A stretch of DNA of 45,372 nucleotides from Brevundimonas sp. (GCF_030704825.1 NZ_JAUYNX010000018.1:1-45372); one strand, 5' to 3'. Counted from the first letter of the stretch, positions 1-8,002 are shown. Made by a program: numbers and translations. The notes: generated from the sequence alone by a model not told the origin.

Positions 1-398
1 CACCAGAAGCCCGCCCCCGTCGGCTTGCGTGAACCGGTCGCGCGGAGCGCAGGCGGCGACGCCGAAAACTCCTCACCGGTCCCCGTAACGCGAAAGCAGG
101 GGGCCACATCACGGTTCCGGGCCGACCCGCCCGCGCTCCGCCTCCTCCCCGCACTTTCCGGCCGTTCGGCCGGGAAGGGCGCCGACGCATGCCTTCTCCC
201 CTCGGGGGAGAAGGTGGCTCGCGAAGCGAGACGGATGAGGGGGCTGACCGCCACAGGCCCCTCCCCACCGGACAGATCCCGCCATCCCCCTCATCCGGCC
301 CTTACGGGCCACCTTCTCCCCCGAGGGGAGAAGGGTCAGGAAAGGCCCTTCTGCTCCGGGACCTTCTCCCCCATCCCCCGACAGGCTATCTCCCACCC
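1..398. other. Non-coding region upstream of ubiA
   Basis: I see no supported gene in these 398 bases. Open frames here have no ribosome-binding site and are translations of repeat DNA, giving low-complexity Pro/Arg/Gly-rich peptides. The right half holds the inverted repeat pair described separately. Any ubiA promoter should lie here, but I could not pick a convincing -35/-10 pair. Confidence 0.6.
192..335. repeat. Inverted pair of a dispersed intergenic repeat
   Basis: Copy 1 (about 192-243) and copy 2 (about 286-335) are reverse complements over most of their length. Each has a core CCTTCTCCCC(T)CGGGGGAGAAGG palindrome half followed by GTGGC, a short variable spacer and GGATGAGGGGG. A partial third copy of the CCTTCTCCCCC core occurs at about 361-375. 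The arrangement can form a long stem-loop in the RNA upstream of ubiA. Repeats of this type are common between genes in Caulobacterales genomes as far as I recall; here only the copies in the window are seen. Confidence 0.8.
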
Positions 399-1448
399 AT
401 GACCTCCGCCCCGCTTCCCGACGCCGGTTCGAACTGGGACGACCGCCATGCGCCGGAAAGCCTCAAGCCGTGGCTCAAGCTGGGCCGGTTCGACCGCCCG
501 GTCGGCATCTGGCTGCTGCTCCTGCCCGGCTGGCAGGGGATCGCCCTGGCGCTGAGCCAGTACCGCAGGACCCCCGACCTCTACGACGCCTGGCTGGTCC
601 TCGGCTTCGCCCTCGGCGCCGGCCTGATGCGCGCCGCGGGCTGCGCTTTCAACGACATCGTCGATCGCGACATCGACGCGAAGGTGTCCCGCACGGCGAT
701 GCGCCCCATCCCCTCCGGTCGCATTTCGGTGAAACAGGCCTGGGCCTTCGTCATCGGCTGCTCGCTGATCAGCCTGCTCATCCTGCTGACCCTGAACCCC
801 ACGGCGGTTCTGCTCGGCGTCGCCTCCCTCGCCCTCGTCGCCGCCTACCCCTTCATGAAACGCATCACCTGGTGGCCGCAGGCCTGGCTCGGCCTGACCT
901 TCAACTGGGGCGCCCTGATGGGCTTCGCGGCGGCGGCCGCGAGCTGGGGTGCGCTGGTGAATAGAGGCGGGACGGGCATTTTGGTCACGTCTGCTTTTGG
1001 CGCGCCCTCCGGTTGGGCGGAGAGCGCCCTCCTCCTCTACCTCGGCCTCGTCTTCTGGACCCTCGGCTACGACACCATCTACGCCCTGCAGGATATCGAG
1101 GACGACGCCATGGTCGGGGTCAAATCCTCCGCCCGCCGCCTCGGCCCCAACGTCTGCCGCGGCGTCGGCGTCTTCTATCTCCTCACGATCGCCCTTGTTG
1201 TCGCCGCCGGCGCGGCGGCCGGCCTCGGCCCGCTGTTCTACGTCGCCCTGCTGCCCTTCGCCGCCCACCTCGGCTGGCAGGTCGTCCGCCTCCCCGGCTC
1301 GCGTCGGGTCGAGAAGGCGGAGCCTTCTGACCGCGAGCCCCGCCAGAATGACCCCGCCCTGGCCCTGCGCCTGTTCCGCTCCAACCGCGACGCGGGCCTC
1401 ATTCTGCTTTTCGCCATCATCCTCGGCGCTGTATCGTGGCCGTTCTGA
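399..1448 (+). CDS. ubiA: 4-hydroxybenzoate polyprenyltransferase
   Basis: This inner-membrane UbiA-family prenyltransferase attaches the polyprenyl tail to 4-hydroxybenzoate in ubiquinone synthesis. The ATG at 399 gives 349 residues, beginning MTSAPLPDAGSN; the frame stays open further upstream, but only through repeat DNA. Both Asp-rich motifs are present: NDIVDRDID near residue 86 and the YDTIYALQDIEDD block near residue 224. About eight hydrophobic helices fit the family. It is longer than the usual ~290-320 residues because of two in-frame insertions. One lies near residues 187-206 (VNRGGTGILVTSAFG). The other, near residues 300-314, is encoded by a perfect nested palindrome. The following lipoprotein gene begins 11 bases after the stop, with its Shine-Dalgarno overlapping the stop codon. 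Confidence 0.93.
   Translation: MTSAPLPDAGSNWDDRHAPESLKPWLKLGRFDRPVGIWLLLLPGWQGIALALSQYRRTPDLYDAWLVLGFALGAGLMRAAGCAFNDIVDRDIDAKVSRTAMRPIPSGRISVKQAWAFVIGCSLISLLILLTLNPTAVLLGVASLALVAAYPFMKRITWWPQAWLGLTFNWGALMGFAAAAASWGALVNRGGTGILVTSAFGAPSGWAESALLLYLGLVFWTLGYDTIYALQDIEDDAMVGVKSSARRLGPNVCRGVGVFYLLTIALVVAAGAAAGLGPLFYVALLPFAAHLGWQVVRLPGSRRVEKAEPSDREPRQNDPALALRLFRSNRDAGLILLFAIILGAVSWPF
1296..1339. repeat. 44-bp palindromic element in frame inside ubiA
   Basis: The outer arms GGCTCGCG (1296-1303) and CGCGAGCC (1332-1339) are exact reverse complements. Inside them, AGAAGGC (1312-1318) and GCCTTCT (1322-1328) pair around GGA, and GTC/GAC extends the inner stem with one bulge. The element reads in frame as a charged stretch (about GSRRVEKAEPSDREP) in a membrane protein loop. 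It resembles in architecture the palindromic elements that sit inside Rickettsia genes; a shared origin is not implied. Confidence 0.75.
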
Positions 1449-1459
1449 AGGAGACCCGC

Positions 1460-2326
1460 ATGACCTCCCCCGCCAAGGCCTCGCTTCGCGTCCTCGCCCT
1501 GACCGCCGCCCTCGCCGCCGGCCTGTCCGCCTGCAATCGCGACCGCGAGCCGCGCCCGGCGGACCCGGCCGCCGCGACCGCCGCCGCCGTCGTCACCCCG
1601 GCCGACGCCGCCGCGCCGATGAATTTCGAGTCCAAAACCCCGTACGCCGACGTCCGCCTGACCCTGCCCGACGCCATCCGCCCCCAGACCGACCTGCACG
1701 CCCGCCTCTACGCCGAGGAGGTGCGCCGGCTGCGCCAGTTCATCGAGGGCGCCCAGGGCGAGCTGACCGAGGCCGGGGCCGCGACCGACCGGCCCAAATA
1801 CGAAAAGACCATCACCATCACCGCCGCGGCCGAGACGGCCAAGCTGTTCAGCCTCAAGCGGGTCGACTTCGACTATTCGGGCGGGGCCCACCCCAACACC
1901 TTGACCAGCGGCCTGCTGTGGGACAAGGCGCTGAAGCGGCGGATCGGCCTGGCCGACCTGTTGCGCAAGAACGCCGACCTGACCGCCCTCGACCAGGCCC
2001 TGTGCTCGGCGATCAACGCCGCCAAGCGCGCCCGCGTCCCCGACGGGGCCAGCATCACCTTCGACGGCAAGGACTTCTCCTGCCCGCGCGCCGCCGACAC
2101 CGCCTTCGTCCTGACGCCGGGCACCGTTCCGGGCCGGGCGGCGGGCCTGACCTTCCTGATCGGCCCCTATCAGGTCGGACCCTATGCCGAGGGCGGCTAC
2201 GAGATCGCCCTCCCCGTCACAGGCTTCCGCTCCCTGCTGGCCGTGGCCTATGCCGACGAGTTCGGCGGTCAGCTGCTCAAGACCGGCGACGTCACCCCCG
2301 TGGCCGCCCCCGCCCCGGCCGCCTGA
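1460..2326 (+). CDS. RsiV/PdaC-like (DUF4163/DUF3298) lipoprotein
   Basis: The predicted envelope lipoprotein has 288 residues. The ATG at 1460 follows a good AAGGAG (1448-1453) at 6-base spacing. The signal peptide ends in a lipobox, LAAGLSAC, with the acylated Cys near residue 26. The body has the DUF3298 hallmark DYSGGAHPNT (around residues 137-146) after an N-terminal DUF4163-like part. Known members include the anti-sigma factor RsiV and the deacetylase PdaC, whose C-terminal domains bind lysozyme or glycans. No catalytic polysaccharide-deacetylase domain is present here, so a glycan- or lysozyme-sensing role is only a possibility. It may be cotranscribed with ubiA. Confidence 0.75.
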   Translation: MTSPAKASLRVLALTAALAAGLSACNRDREPRPADPAAATAAAVVTPADAAAPMNFESKTPYADVRLTLPDAIRPQTDLHARLYAEEVRRLRQFIEGAQGELTEAGAATDRPKYEKTITITAAAETAKLFSLKRVDFDYSGGAHPNTLTSGLLWDKALKRRIGLADLLRKNADLTALDQALCSAINAAKRARVPDGASITFDGKDFSCPRAADTAFVLTPGTVPGRAAGLTFLIGPYQVGPYAEGGYEIALPVTGFRSLLAVAYADEFGGQLLKTGDVTPVAAPAPAA

Positions 2327-2339
2327 ACCTCCGCCGTGG

Positions 2340-3281
2340 TCAGTCGGCCAGGAACTGATCGACCAGCTCCGCCAGCCGCTCCGGCTGGTCGGCCATGATG
2401 AAATGCCGGCTGCCGTCGACCCGGGCCAGCCGCACGCCCGGAAGCGGCGCATACTCCCGACCCCAGAGCGCGTCCGCCCCCGCCGCCTGCGCGCCGCCGT
2501 CCGCATCCGAGGCGTAGATCGCCCACACCGGCGTCGTCATCGCCGTCAGACCCGGCCTCAGATCGGTCGTCATGACCTCGCGGATCGCGGCGGCCATCGC
2601 CCGCCGGTCCGAAGCCATGGACCACTCGACCACGGTCGCCCGCGTCGCCGGATCGCGGACCAGTCCGATCGCCGTCCGGCCCTGCCGGGCTCGGAAGCCC
2701 GCCTCGTCCGCCGCCAGGATGCCGGCCGCCGCCTGGTCGGCGAAAGGCCGCGCCGCCTCCGCCGTGACCTGCGGTCCGAACATGGCGCTGAAGAACGGCA
2801 GGCTGTCGACGCTCATCAGCCGCCCGACCAGATCCGGGTGCTGCTGGGCCAGCAACAGGCCCGTCATCCCGCCCATCGAGTGGCCGATCACGGCCGGCCG
2901 CTCCAGGCCGGCCTCGCGGACATAGCGCGCCAGCTCATCCGCCATCGGCCCGACGAACGGGCCGTCGCCGTGGCTCCACGGCTCGCCGGCGAACCCCGCC
3001 AGCTGCACCAGATGCACCCGGTGCGTCGCCTTCAGCCTTTCAGCCTCGGCCCGCCACACCTCCCGCGAGGAGGCGAAGCCGGGGATCAGAATCACATCGG
3101 GCCCGTCGCCCACAACCTCGACCGATAACCGGTCCGATGCGAAGGCGCCCTGCATGGCCGGGATCGGCGCCCCCTCGGCCCGCGTGGCGAGGGCCACGGA
3201 GCCTGCGACCAATAATGACGCAGAGACGAGGCACAGTGCGCGCAGGGTCGAGCGCGCCACGAAGTGACGAAGATGCAGCAT
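2340..3281 (-). CDS. Secreted alpha/beta-hydrolase
   Basis: The protein has 313 residues with an N-terminal hydrophobic export signal (about residues 13-33, LCLVSASLLVAGSVALA), so it is probably periplasmic. The alpha/beta hydrolase fold is shown by the oxyanion-loop region ILIPGFASS, the nucleophile elbow GHSMGG (Ser near residue 144) and a late His in SRHFIMADQPE. The substrate cannot be read from the sequence; esterase, lipase or haloperoxidase-like activity are all possible. It runs convergently to the RsiV-like gene with 13 bases between stops. The XRE regulator gene lies 30 bases upstream on the same strand, so the three minus-strand genes may form one transcript. Confidence 0.8.
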   Translation of the reverse strand: MLHLRHFVARSTLRALCLVSASLLVAGSVALATRAEGAPIPAMQGAFASDRLSVEVVGDGPDVILIPGFASSREVWRAEAERLKATHRVHLVQLAGFAGEPWSHGDGPFVGPMADELARYVREAGLERPAVIGHSMGGMTGLLLAQQHPDLVGRLMSVDSLPFFSAMFGPQVTAEAARPFADQAAAGILAADEAGFRARQGRTAIGLVRDPATRATVVEWSMASDRRAMAAAIREVMTTDLRPGLTAMTTPVWAIYASDADGGAQAAGADALWGREYAPLPGVRLARVDGSRHFIMADQPERLAELVDQFLAD

Positions 3282-3311
3282 GGGATATGTCCTTGAAAGA
3301 GCCTGACGGGG

Positions 3312-3509
3312 TCAGCCGTGGGGGTTTTCGAAAATCTCTTCCACCGGCCGGGCGAACAGCACGGCGATGCGATAGGCGAGGTCCAGCGACGGGTCGTGTT
3401 TCTCGGTCTCCAGCGCGTTCACGGCCTGCCGCGACACGCCCAGTTCCTGGCCCAGCTGTTCCTGGGTCCAGCCGCGCTCGACGCGCAGCAGCTTCAGCCG
3501 GTTCTTCAT
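3312..3509 (-). CDS. XRE-family transcriptional regulator (small)
   Basis: A 65-residue Cro/CI-type helix-turn-helix protein. The fold covers nearly the whole chain: MKNRLKLLRVERGWTQEQLG, then the recognition helix SRQAVNALE, then a tail ending PVEEIFENPHG. This short XRE class usually pairs with a small membrane protein, as here: the start codon at 3509 overlaps the stop of the upstream membrane gene (ATGA), which fixes the start despite a longer open frame. It probably represses or activates the shared promoter near 3940-3970. Confidence 0.88.
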   Translation of the reverse strand: MKNRLKLLRVERGWTQEQLGQELGVSRQAVNALETEKHDPSLDLAYRIAVLFARPVEEIFENPHG

Positions 3510-3910
3510 CGGCTGCTCCTGACGAACGGCGCGACCACGCCGAAACAGGCCCAGAACAGGGGATAGATGATCCAGGCGGGCAGATGGTAGGCGTCGGCAT
3601 AGCTCTCGCCGAACCCCCACACGCTGGCGATGGCCATCGCCATGCCCGCCGCGAGGATGAATTGTTTGGCCGTGACGGCCCGGACGAACTCATCCGACTC
3701 ATGCATCAGCGCCAGCGTCGCCCAGATCTGTCCGATCACGGGCGCCGAGACGGTCAGGGCCAGCGCCCATGCCGCGACCGGCGAGGCGATGTCGTCGAAG
3801 GCCCCGAAAATGGCCGCCACGTTCACCGTCACATAGCCGCTCATGAAGGCCACGGTTCGGACGACGTAGCGCCGATGGGCCGACGAGGTGGATTTCGCAA
3901 GGGCCAGCAT
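3506..3910 (-). CDS. Small four-helix membrane protein, partner of the XRE regulator
   Basis: The protein has 134 residues with about four hydrophobic helices (near residues 19-37, 44-64, 80-99 and 108-128). It matches no enzyme family I recognise. The start at 3910 is preceded by GGAGGA (3918-3923) at good spacing. It is the first gene of the operon and overlaps the XRE gene by four bases. Pairs of a small integral membrane protein and a ~65-residue XRE regulator are common across bacteria; the membrane protein is usually described only as hypothetical (DUF2178/DUF3796-like). Confidence 0.75.
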   Translation of the reverse strand: MLALAKSTSSAHRRYVVRTVAFMSGYVTVNVAAIFGAFDDIASPVAAWALALTVSAPVIGQIWATLALMHESDEFVRAVTAKQFILAAGMAMAIASVWGFGESYADAYHLPAWIIYPLFWACFGVVAPFVRSSR

Positions 3911-3940
3911 GACAAGTCCTCCTGACGTGATGTCATGCTT

Positions 3941-3985
3941 ACCTTACATCTCTCATGTGTCATGTCAACCTGACTTTTCGTCAGG
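3941..3985 (-). promoter_or_regulatory. Likely promoter/operator of the membrane protein-XRE operon
   Basis: On the minus strand a perfect TTGACA (3968-3963) is followed 16 bases later by TAAGGT (3946-3941), leaving a short leader before the ATG at 3910. CATGACA occurs twice around this promoter (about 3965-3959 and 3938-3932), a reasonable binding pattern for a small XRE repressor. Just behind it, CCTGAC/GTCAGG (3969-3985) forms a 6-bp hairpin with a TTTTC loop. Confidence 0.45.
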
Positions 3986-4052
3986 ATGGCGTGACACGGT
4001 CGGACTGACCTCGCCGCTTTGCGACCCAGGCGGACGGGCGTATCCTGCCGCC

Positions 4053-4988
4053 ATGCCCGCAGCGCCCCGCGTCCGTCCGTCCGACCTGTTCACCTCCGAC
4101 GAATGGGCGCCCTTCCAGTCGCGCGCGGCCTGGGTCGGCCCGCTGCTGGTCGCCCATTGCTGGGGCGTCATCGGCCTGGCCGTCGCCGCCGGCGTGATCT
4201 GGCCGCCGCTGATCCCGCTCTGCGTCGCCGTCATCGGCACGCGGCAGCTGGGTCTGGCCATACTGATGCACGAGGCGGTCCACGGCGGCCTGTCGCCGAA
4301 CGCCCGTTTCAACGACTTTCTCGGCCACTGGCTGTGCGCCGTGCCGGTCGGCGCCTCGCTGGCCCTTTACCGGCCCTACCACCTGTCGCACCACAAATAC
4401 GCCCAGCAGGCCGAGGACCCGGACCTGGTCCTGTCGGCCCCCTTCCCGGTCACCCGCACCTCCCTGCGCCGCAAGATCGTCCGCGACCTGACCGGCCAGA
4501 CCTTCTTCAAGCAACGGGTCCTGTTCGCCTTCAAGGCCTTCGCCAGCCGGCGCGACGAAGACCTGGCTGAAGGCGCGGTCGTCACCGGCCGCTCGGTCGC
4601 TCCCTTCCTGCTTGTCAACACCGCCCTGCTGCTCGGGGCGACGCTGGCCGGCGTCTGGTGGGCGTATTTCGCCCTCTGGCTGCTGCCGCTGGCGACCTGG
4701 TTCCCGATGGTCACCCGCCTGCGCAACATCGCCGAGCACGCCTGCGTCGAAGGCTCCTCCGCCGACGCCTTCCGCGCCGCCCGCACCACCCGCGCCTCCT
4801 GGTGGGAGCGGGCCTTCATCGCCCCCTACTGGGTCAATTTCCACGCCGAGCACCATCTGTTCATGCACGTCCCCTGCTGGAAGCTCCCGGCCCTGCACCG
4901 GGCGGTGCGCGGCAAGCCGCAGGGAGCCCGGATGGAGGTGGCGGAGGGCTACCTCGCCGTGCTGCGAGAGGCGTCGGCCAAGGCGTGA
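4053..4988 (+). CDS. Fatty acid desaturase-family membrane protein
   Basis: A 311-residue integral membrane diiron desaturase/hydroxylase-type protein. All three His boxes are visible: HEAVH (73-77), HLSHH (110-114) and HAEHH (264-268). A further His lies in RNIAEHA (229). Hydrophobic segments near 30-62, 92-106 and 183-222 fit the family topology. The ATG at 4053 is chosen because homologous sequence begins shortly after it; the open frame extends further but without family features. The acyl or carotenoid substrate cannot be assigned. Its stop overlaps the GTG of the methyltransferase gene by four bases, so the two are translationally coupled. Confidence 0.85.
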   Translation: MPAAPRVRPSDLFTSDEWAPFQSRAAWVGPLLVAHCWGVIGLAVAAGVIWPPLIPLCVAVIGTRQLGLAILMHEAVHGGLSPNARFNDFLGHWLCAVPVGASLALYRPYHLSHHKYAQQAEDPDLVLSAPFPVTRTSLRRKIVRDLTGQTFFKQRVLFAFKAFASRRDEDLAEGAVVTGRSVAPFLLVNTALLLGATLAGVWWAYFALWLLPLATWFPMVTRLRNIAEHACVEGSSADAFRAARTTRASWWERAFIAPYWVNFHAEHHLFMHVPCWKLPALHRAVRGKPQGARMEVAEGYLAVLREASAKA

Positions 4989-5641
4989 TCTCCGACCCCA
5001 CGGCCTTCATCCTCGCCAACACCCGCCTCCAGCCCGTGCCGCACGCGCCGGAGATTTCGCTGTGGCTGGCCGACGAGGTCACGCCGATCTGGCGGCTGAC
5101 CGAGGACGAGCTGGGCGAAATGGGTCTGCCGCCGCCCTTCTGGGCCTTCGCATGGGCCGGCGGGCAGGGACTGGCCCGCTGGCTGCTCGACAACCCCGCC
5201 GACGTCGCGGGCCGGCGGGTGCTCGACCTCGCCGCCGGCTCGGGCCTGGTCGGCGTCGCGGCCATGCGGGCCGGGGCGGCCTCGGCCCTGTGCGCTGACA
5301 TCGACCCCTTCTGCGAGGCCGCCGTCGCCCTCAACGCCCGCGCCAACGGGGTGGCCCTGGACTTCACGGGCGCCGACCTGCTGGACGGCCCGCCGCCGGA
5401 GGTCGAGGTGATCTGCGCCGGCGACGTCTTCTACGAACAGCCGATGTCCGGCCGGATGCTGGAATGGCTGCGCCTCGCCGCCGACGGAGGAACGCGCGTC
5501 CTCGTCGGCGATCCGCTGCGGACCTATTTCCCGAGAACGGGCTTCGACCTGCTGGCCGAATACGCTGTGCCCACCACGCGCGAGCTCGAGGATTCGGCCG
5601 TCAAGCGCACCCGCGTCTGGACCCTCGCCGGAGCGCCCTGA
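4985..5641 (+). CDS. EtfB-type protein lysine methyltransferase-like
   Basis: A 218-residue class I SAM-dependent methyltransferase. The start is GTG 4985, inside the desaturase stop (GTGA). Motif I reads VLDLAAGSGLVG (about residues 79-90). The acidic loop at the end of the second strand is ADIDPF, and the post-I motif is GDVFYEQP, as in the bacterial EtfB-KMT/METTL20 group. The N-terminal segment ISDPTAFILANTRLQPVP and the preceding PPPFWAFAWAGGQGLARWL also match that group. The family methylates lysines in the beta subunit of electron transfer flavoprotein. Other members of the PrmA/METTL family methylate other proteins, so the exact target is inferred. Confidence 0.78.
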   Translation: MISDPTAFILANTRLQPVPHAPEISLWLADEVTPIWRLTEDELGEMGLPPPFWAFAWAGGQGLARWLLDNPADVAGRRVLDLAAGSGLVGVAAMRAGAASALCADIDPFCEAAVALNARANGVALDFTGADLLDGPPPEVEVICAGDVFYEQPMSGRMLEWLRLAADGGTRVLVGDPLRTYFPRTGFDLLAEYAVPTTRELEDSAVKRTRVWTLAGAP

Positions 5642-5685
5642 CGGCCACGCTTGGCGGTCCGTCGCATCGGGCCCATCTTGCTGGC

Positions 5686-6072
5686 ATGACAGTCGTCCGC
5701 GCCCTCGCCGCCGCCGTTGTTCTCCTCGCCGCGCCCGCCGCCGCGCAGACGCCGTCGCGGCCGCCGCTTCCCGGGGCCTCCGCCCACGAGCTGAACCGCT
5801 ATCAGGCCGACCGGCACCGCTACGAGATGGACCAGCTGCGCGCCCGGGCCGACCAGCGCGAGGCCCTCGCCCGCCAGCTCCAGCTCGAAACCCGTCTGAA
5901 CCGGCTCGGGATCGAGGCGGCCCGCCAGCCGGAACCGGTCCAGCCACCCGCCTGGCGCGCCCTGCGCACGCCCGAGGAGGAGCGCGCCGCGCGCGAGGCC
6001 GCCTCGCGTCGCCGCGCGGCCACGGCCGCCGGCGTGGGCCAGATAGACGCCTGGCTGGACCGCGACCGATAA
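5686..6072 (+). CDS. Small periplasmic coiled-coil protein, unknown function
   Basis: A 128-residue protein with a clear Sec signal peptide (MTVVRALAAAVVLLAAPAAA, cleaved before QTPS). The mature part is highly charged and predicted helical, rich in Arg, Glu, Gln and Ala (about residues 32-65 and 90-110, with heptad-like spacing). No enzyme motif is seen. The ATG at 5686 is 44 bases after the methyltransferase stop. I do not recognise a named family. It may be cotranscribed with the flanking genes, all on the plus strand. Confidence 0.65.
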   Translation: MTVVRALAAAVVLLAAPAAAQTPSRPPLPGASAHELNRYQADRHRYEMDQLRARADQREALARQLQLETRLNRLGIEAARQPEPVQPPAWRALRTPEEERAAREAASRRRAATAAGVGQIDAWLDRDR

Positions 6073-6149
6073 GTGCGCGACCGTCGCATCCCTTCCCGCG
6101 CCACGGCGTTCCGGCCTGGCTTGGGAATCCGGGACGAGGGAGATCGAAC

Positions 6150-6998
6150 ATGCGCTGGCAGGGCGGACGGCGGGGCGGGAACATCGACGACCGGCGCGGT
6201 CTCGGGCCGGTCGGCATGGCCGGCGGAGGGATCGGCGTCCTGATCCTGGCGGCGATCGGCGCCATCTTCTTCGACATCGACCCCCAGACCACGACCCAGC
6301 TCGCCAGCCAGTTCGGCGGCGTCGGCGCGGCCGAGCAGGGCAAGCAGGGCAGCCCCGAGGACCAGGCGGGAGCCTTCGTCGACGTCATCGGGACCAATAT
6401 CGACGACGTCTGGAAGACGAAGCTGCAGGGCTATCAGCCGCCCACCGTCACCCTCTACGAACAGGGCGCCAATACCGGCTGCGGCTTCGGCCAGTCGGCC
6501 ATGGGCCCCTTCTACTGCCCCACCGACCGGCACGTGTATCTCGACCTCGGATTCTGGCGGGACATGGAGACCCAGCTGGGCGCGTCCGGCGCCGACTTCG
6601 CCCGCGCCTATGTCATCGCCCACGAGTACGGCCACCACGTCCAGACCCTGACCGGAGCCTCGCAACAGGTGCAGGCTGCCCAGCAGCGCGCCTCGGGTCA
6701 GGCCGAGGCCAACCGCTATTCGGTGGCGCTGGAGCTTCAGGCGGATTGCTACGCCGGGGTTTGGGCGCGCAACGCCGCGACGGTGTCGAACGGCGCGGTC
6801 GCGCTGGAATCCGGCGACCTCGAGGAAGGCATGCGCACCGCCTCGGCCATCGGCGACGACACCCTGCAACGGCGTCAGGGCGGACGGGTCCAGCCCGACG
6901 GCTTCACCCACGGCTCCTCGGCCCAGCGGGTCGAATGGTTGCGGCGGGGCTATGAGACCGGCGATCCCGCCTCCTGCGACACCTTCGCCGGCCTCTAG
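6150..6998 (+). CDS. Neutral zinc metallopeptidase, YpfJ family
   Basis: A 282-residue membrane-anchored protein. A Gly-rich cytoplasmic N-terminus is followed by one transmembrane segment (about residues 24-43) and an outward-facing domain. The catalytic zinc motif is HEYGH (158-162), and the third ligand is likely the Glu in ELQADCYAG (about 202). CGFGQSAMGPFYCP carries the two family cysteines. The length and the RWQGGRRGGNIDDRRG start are typical of this family (YpfJ/KPN_02809-type). Physiological substrates are unknown. The stop overlaps the convergent retropepsin gene by four bases (CTAG). Confidence 0.9.
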   Translation: MRWQGGRRGGNIDDRRGLGPVGMAGGGIGVLILAAIGAIFFDIDPQTTTQLASQFGGVGAAEQGKQGSPEDQAGAFVDVIGTNIDDVWKTKLQGYQPPTVTLYEQGANTGCGFGQSAMGPFYCPTDRHVYLDLGFWRDMETQLGASGADFARAYVIAHEYGHHVQTLTGASQQVQAAQQRASGQAEANRYSVALELQADCYAGVWARNAATVSNGAVALESGDLEEGMRTASAIGDDTLQRRQGGRVQPDGFTHGSSAQRVEWLRRGYETGDPASCDTFAGL

Positions 6999-7942
6999 CC
7001 GACCGTCAGATCCAGGGGACGCGAGACGAACAGGGATCCCGCGCCCAGGTCGAGCGCCGCGCGGCGCCCGGCGAACGCCTCCATCCCTACCAGACCGCCG
7101 GGAAAGTTGGGCAGCGGCGGCTGGTCGAACACCCCGACCGGCACGCGCCGGTACAGATGGTCGGCGAAGGTCACCGTCCGCGCCTCGATGATCGCCGACC
7201 GCAGGGCGCCCCCCAGCACCAGGCTGACTCCGCTTTGTTGCGGCCGTCCGTCCAGCAGGCCCGCCCCCGCCGCCGCCTCGCGGCTGAGGCCAAGCAGGGC
7301 CGAGGCGCCGGTGTCGATCACCACCCCGACGGCAGCGCCCTCGACCGTCACCTCCGTGGTCAGGGCCCCGCCGGATCGCCGCACCGTCGCCGGAGCCAGG
7401 TCGGCCGGCCGCACGAAGGCTTCCCGCCGGATCAGCCGGACGTGCCGACGCGCCGGATCCAGCGCCAGAATCGCTTCGCCCAGCACGTCCTGGCCCAGGA
7501 TCAGCGGCGTTTGCAGGCCGGTTTCCGACGCCAGCGGCCCCAGATCGAGGATGGCGGCCCGCAGGCCGGCGATCTGGAGGCCGGGCAAGGACAGGTCCAG
7601 GGTCGTGCCGCGGCCCATCTGCGTCCCGCCGCCGACGCCGTAGGCCACCAGCGGCATGTCGAACAGCGACCGGCCCGCCGGCGGCAGAGCCGCGACAAAC
7701 CCCCGGTCGATCACCGAATACTGGGCCCCGCTGTCGATCAGGGCGACCACCTCGCGTCCCCCGATCCGGACCCGCGCCGTGGGCACGATCGCGCGACGGG
7801 CGTAGGTCAGCCATGGCGTTGCGGCGCCGTCGGCGAACGTCAGCGTCGGCTTCGGCCACAGCAGATGTTCGCGCGCCCACCAGGCCCCGCCGGCGACGGC
7901 GGCCAGTCCTGCGGCGCGGATCAGGAACGAGCGGCGGTTCAT
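6995..7942 (-). CDS. Tat-exported two-lobed retropepsin-like aspartyl protease
   Basis: A 315-residue protein that starts MNRRSFLIRAAGLAAVAGG, a twin-arginine signal. Two retropepsin half-domains follow: the first with VALIDSGAQYSVID (catalytic Asp70 in DSG) and the second with VGVVIDTGASALLG (Asp210 in DTG). A hydrophobic ILG/LVGMEA flap-end motif recurs after each. Viral retropepsins dimerise to make an active site, whereas this chain carries both halves. PerP, the periplasmic aspartyl protease that cleaves PodJ in Caulobacter, is a relevant relative or analogue, but orthology is not shown. The start at 7942 is favoured by the Tat signal; the frame is open upstream but lacks features. Confidence 0.82.
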   Translation of the reverse strand: MNRRSFLIRAAGLAAVAGGAWWAREHLLWPKPTLTFADGAATPWLTYARRAIVPTARVRIGGREVVALIDSGAQYSVIDRGFVAALPPAGRSLFDMPLVAYGVGGGTQMGRGTTLDLSLPGLQIAGLRAAILDLGPLASETGLQTPLILGQDVLGEAILALDPARRHVRLIRREAFVRPADLAPATVRRSGGALTTEVTVEGAAVGVVIDTGASALLGLSREAAAGAGLLDGRPQQSGVSLVLGGALRSAIIEARTVTFADHLYRRVPVGVFDQPPLPNFPGGLVGMEAFAGRRAALDLGAGSLFVSRPLDLTVG

Positions 7943-8002
7943 GTCCTGAGAAGATGGCGCTTGCCCGTCGCGGACGCCAGCGCCGCCGTCGGGCGGATGG
8001 TC

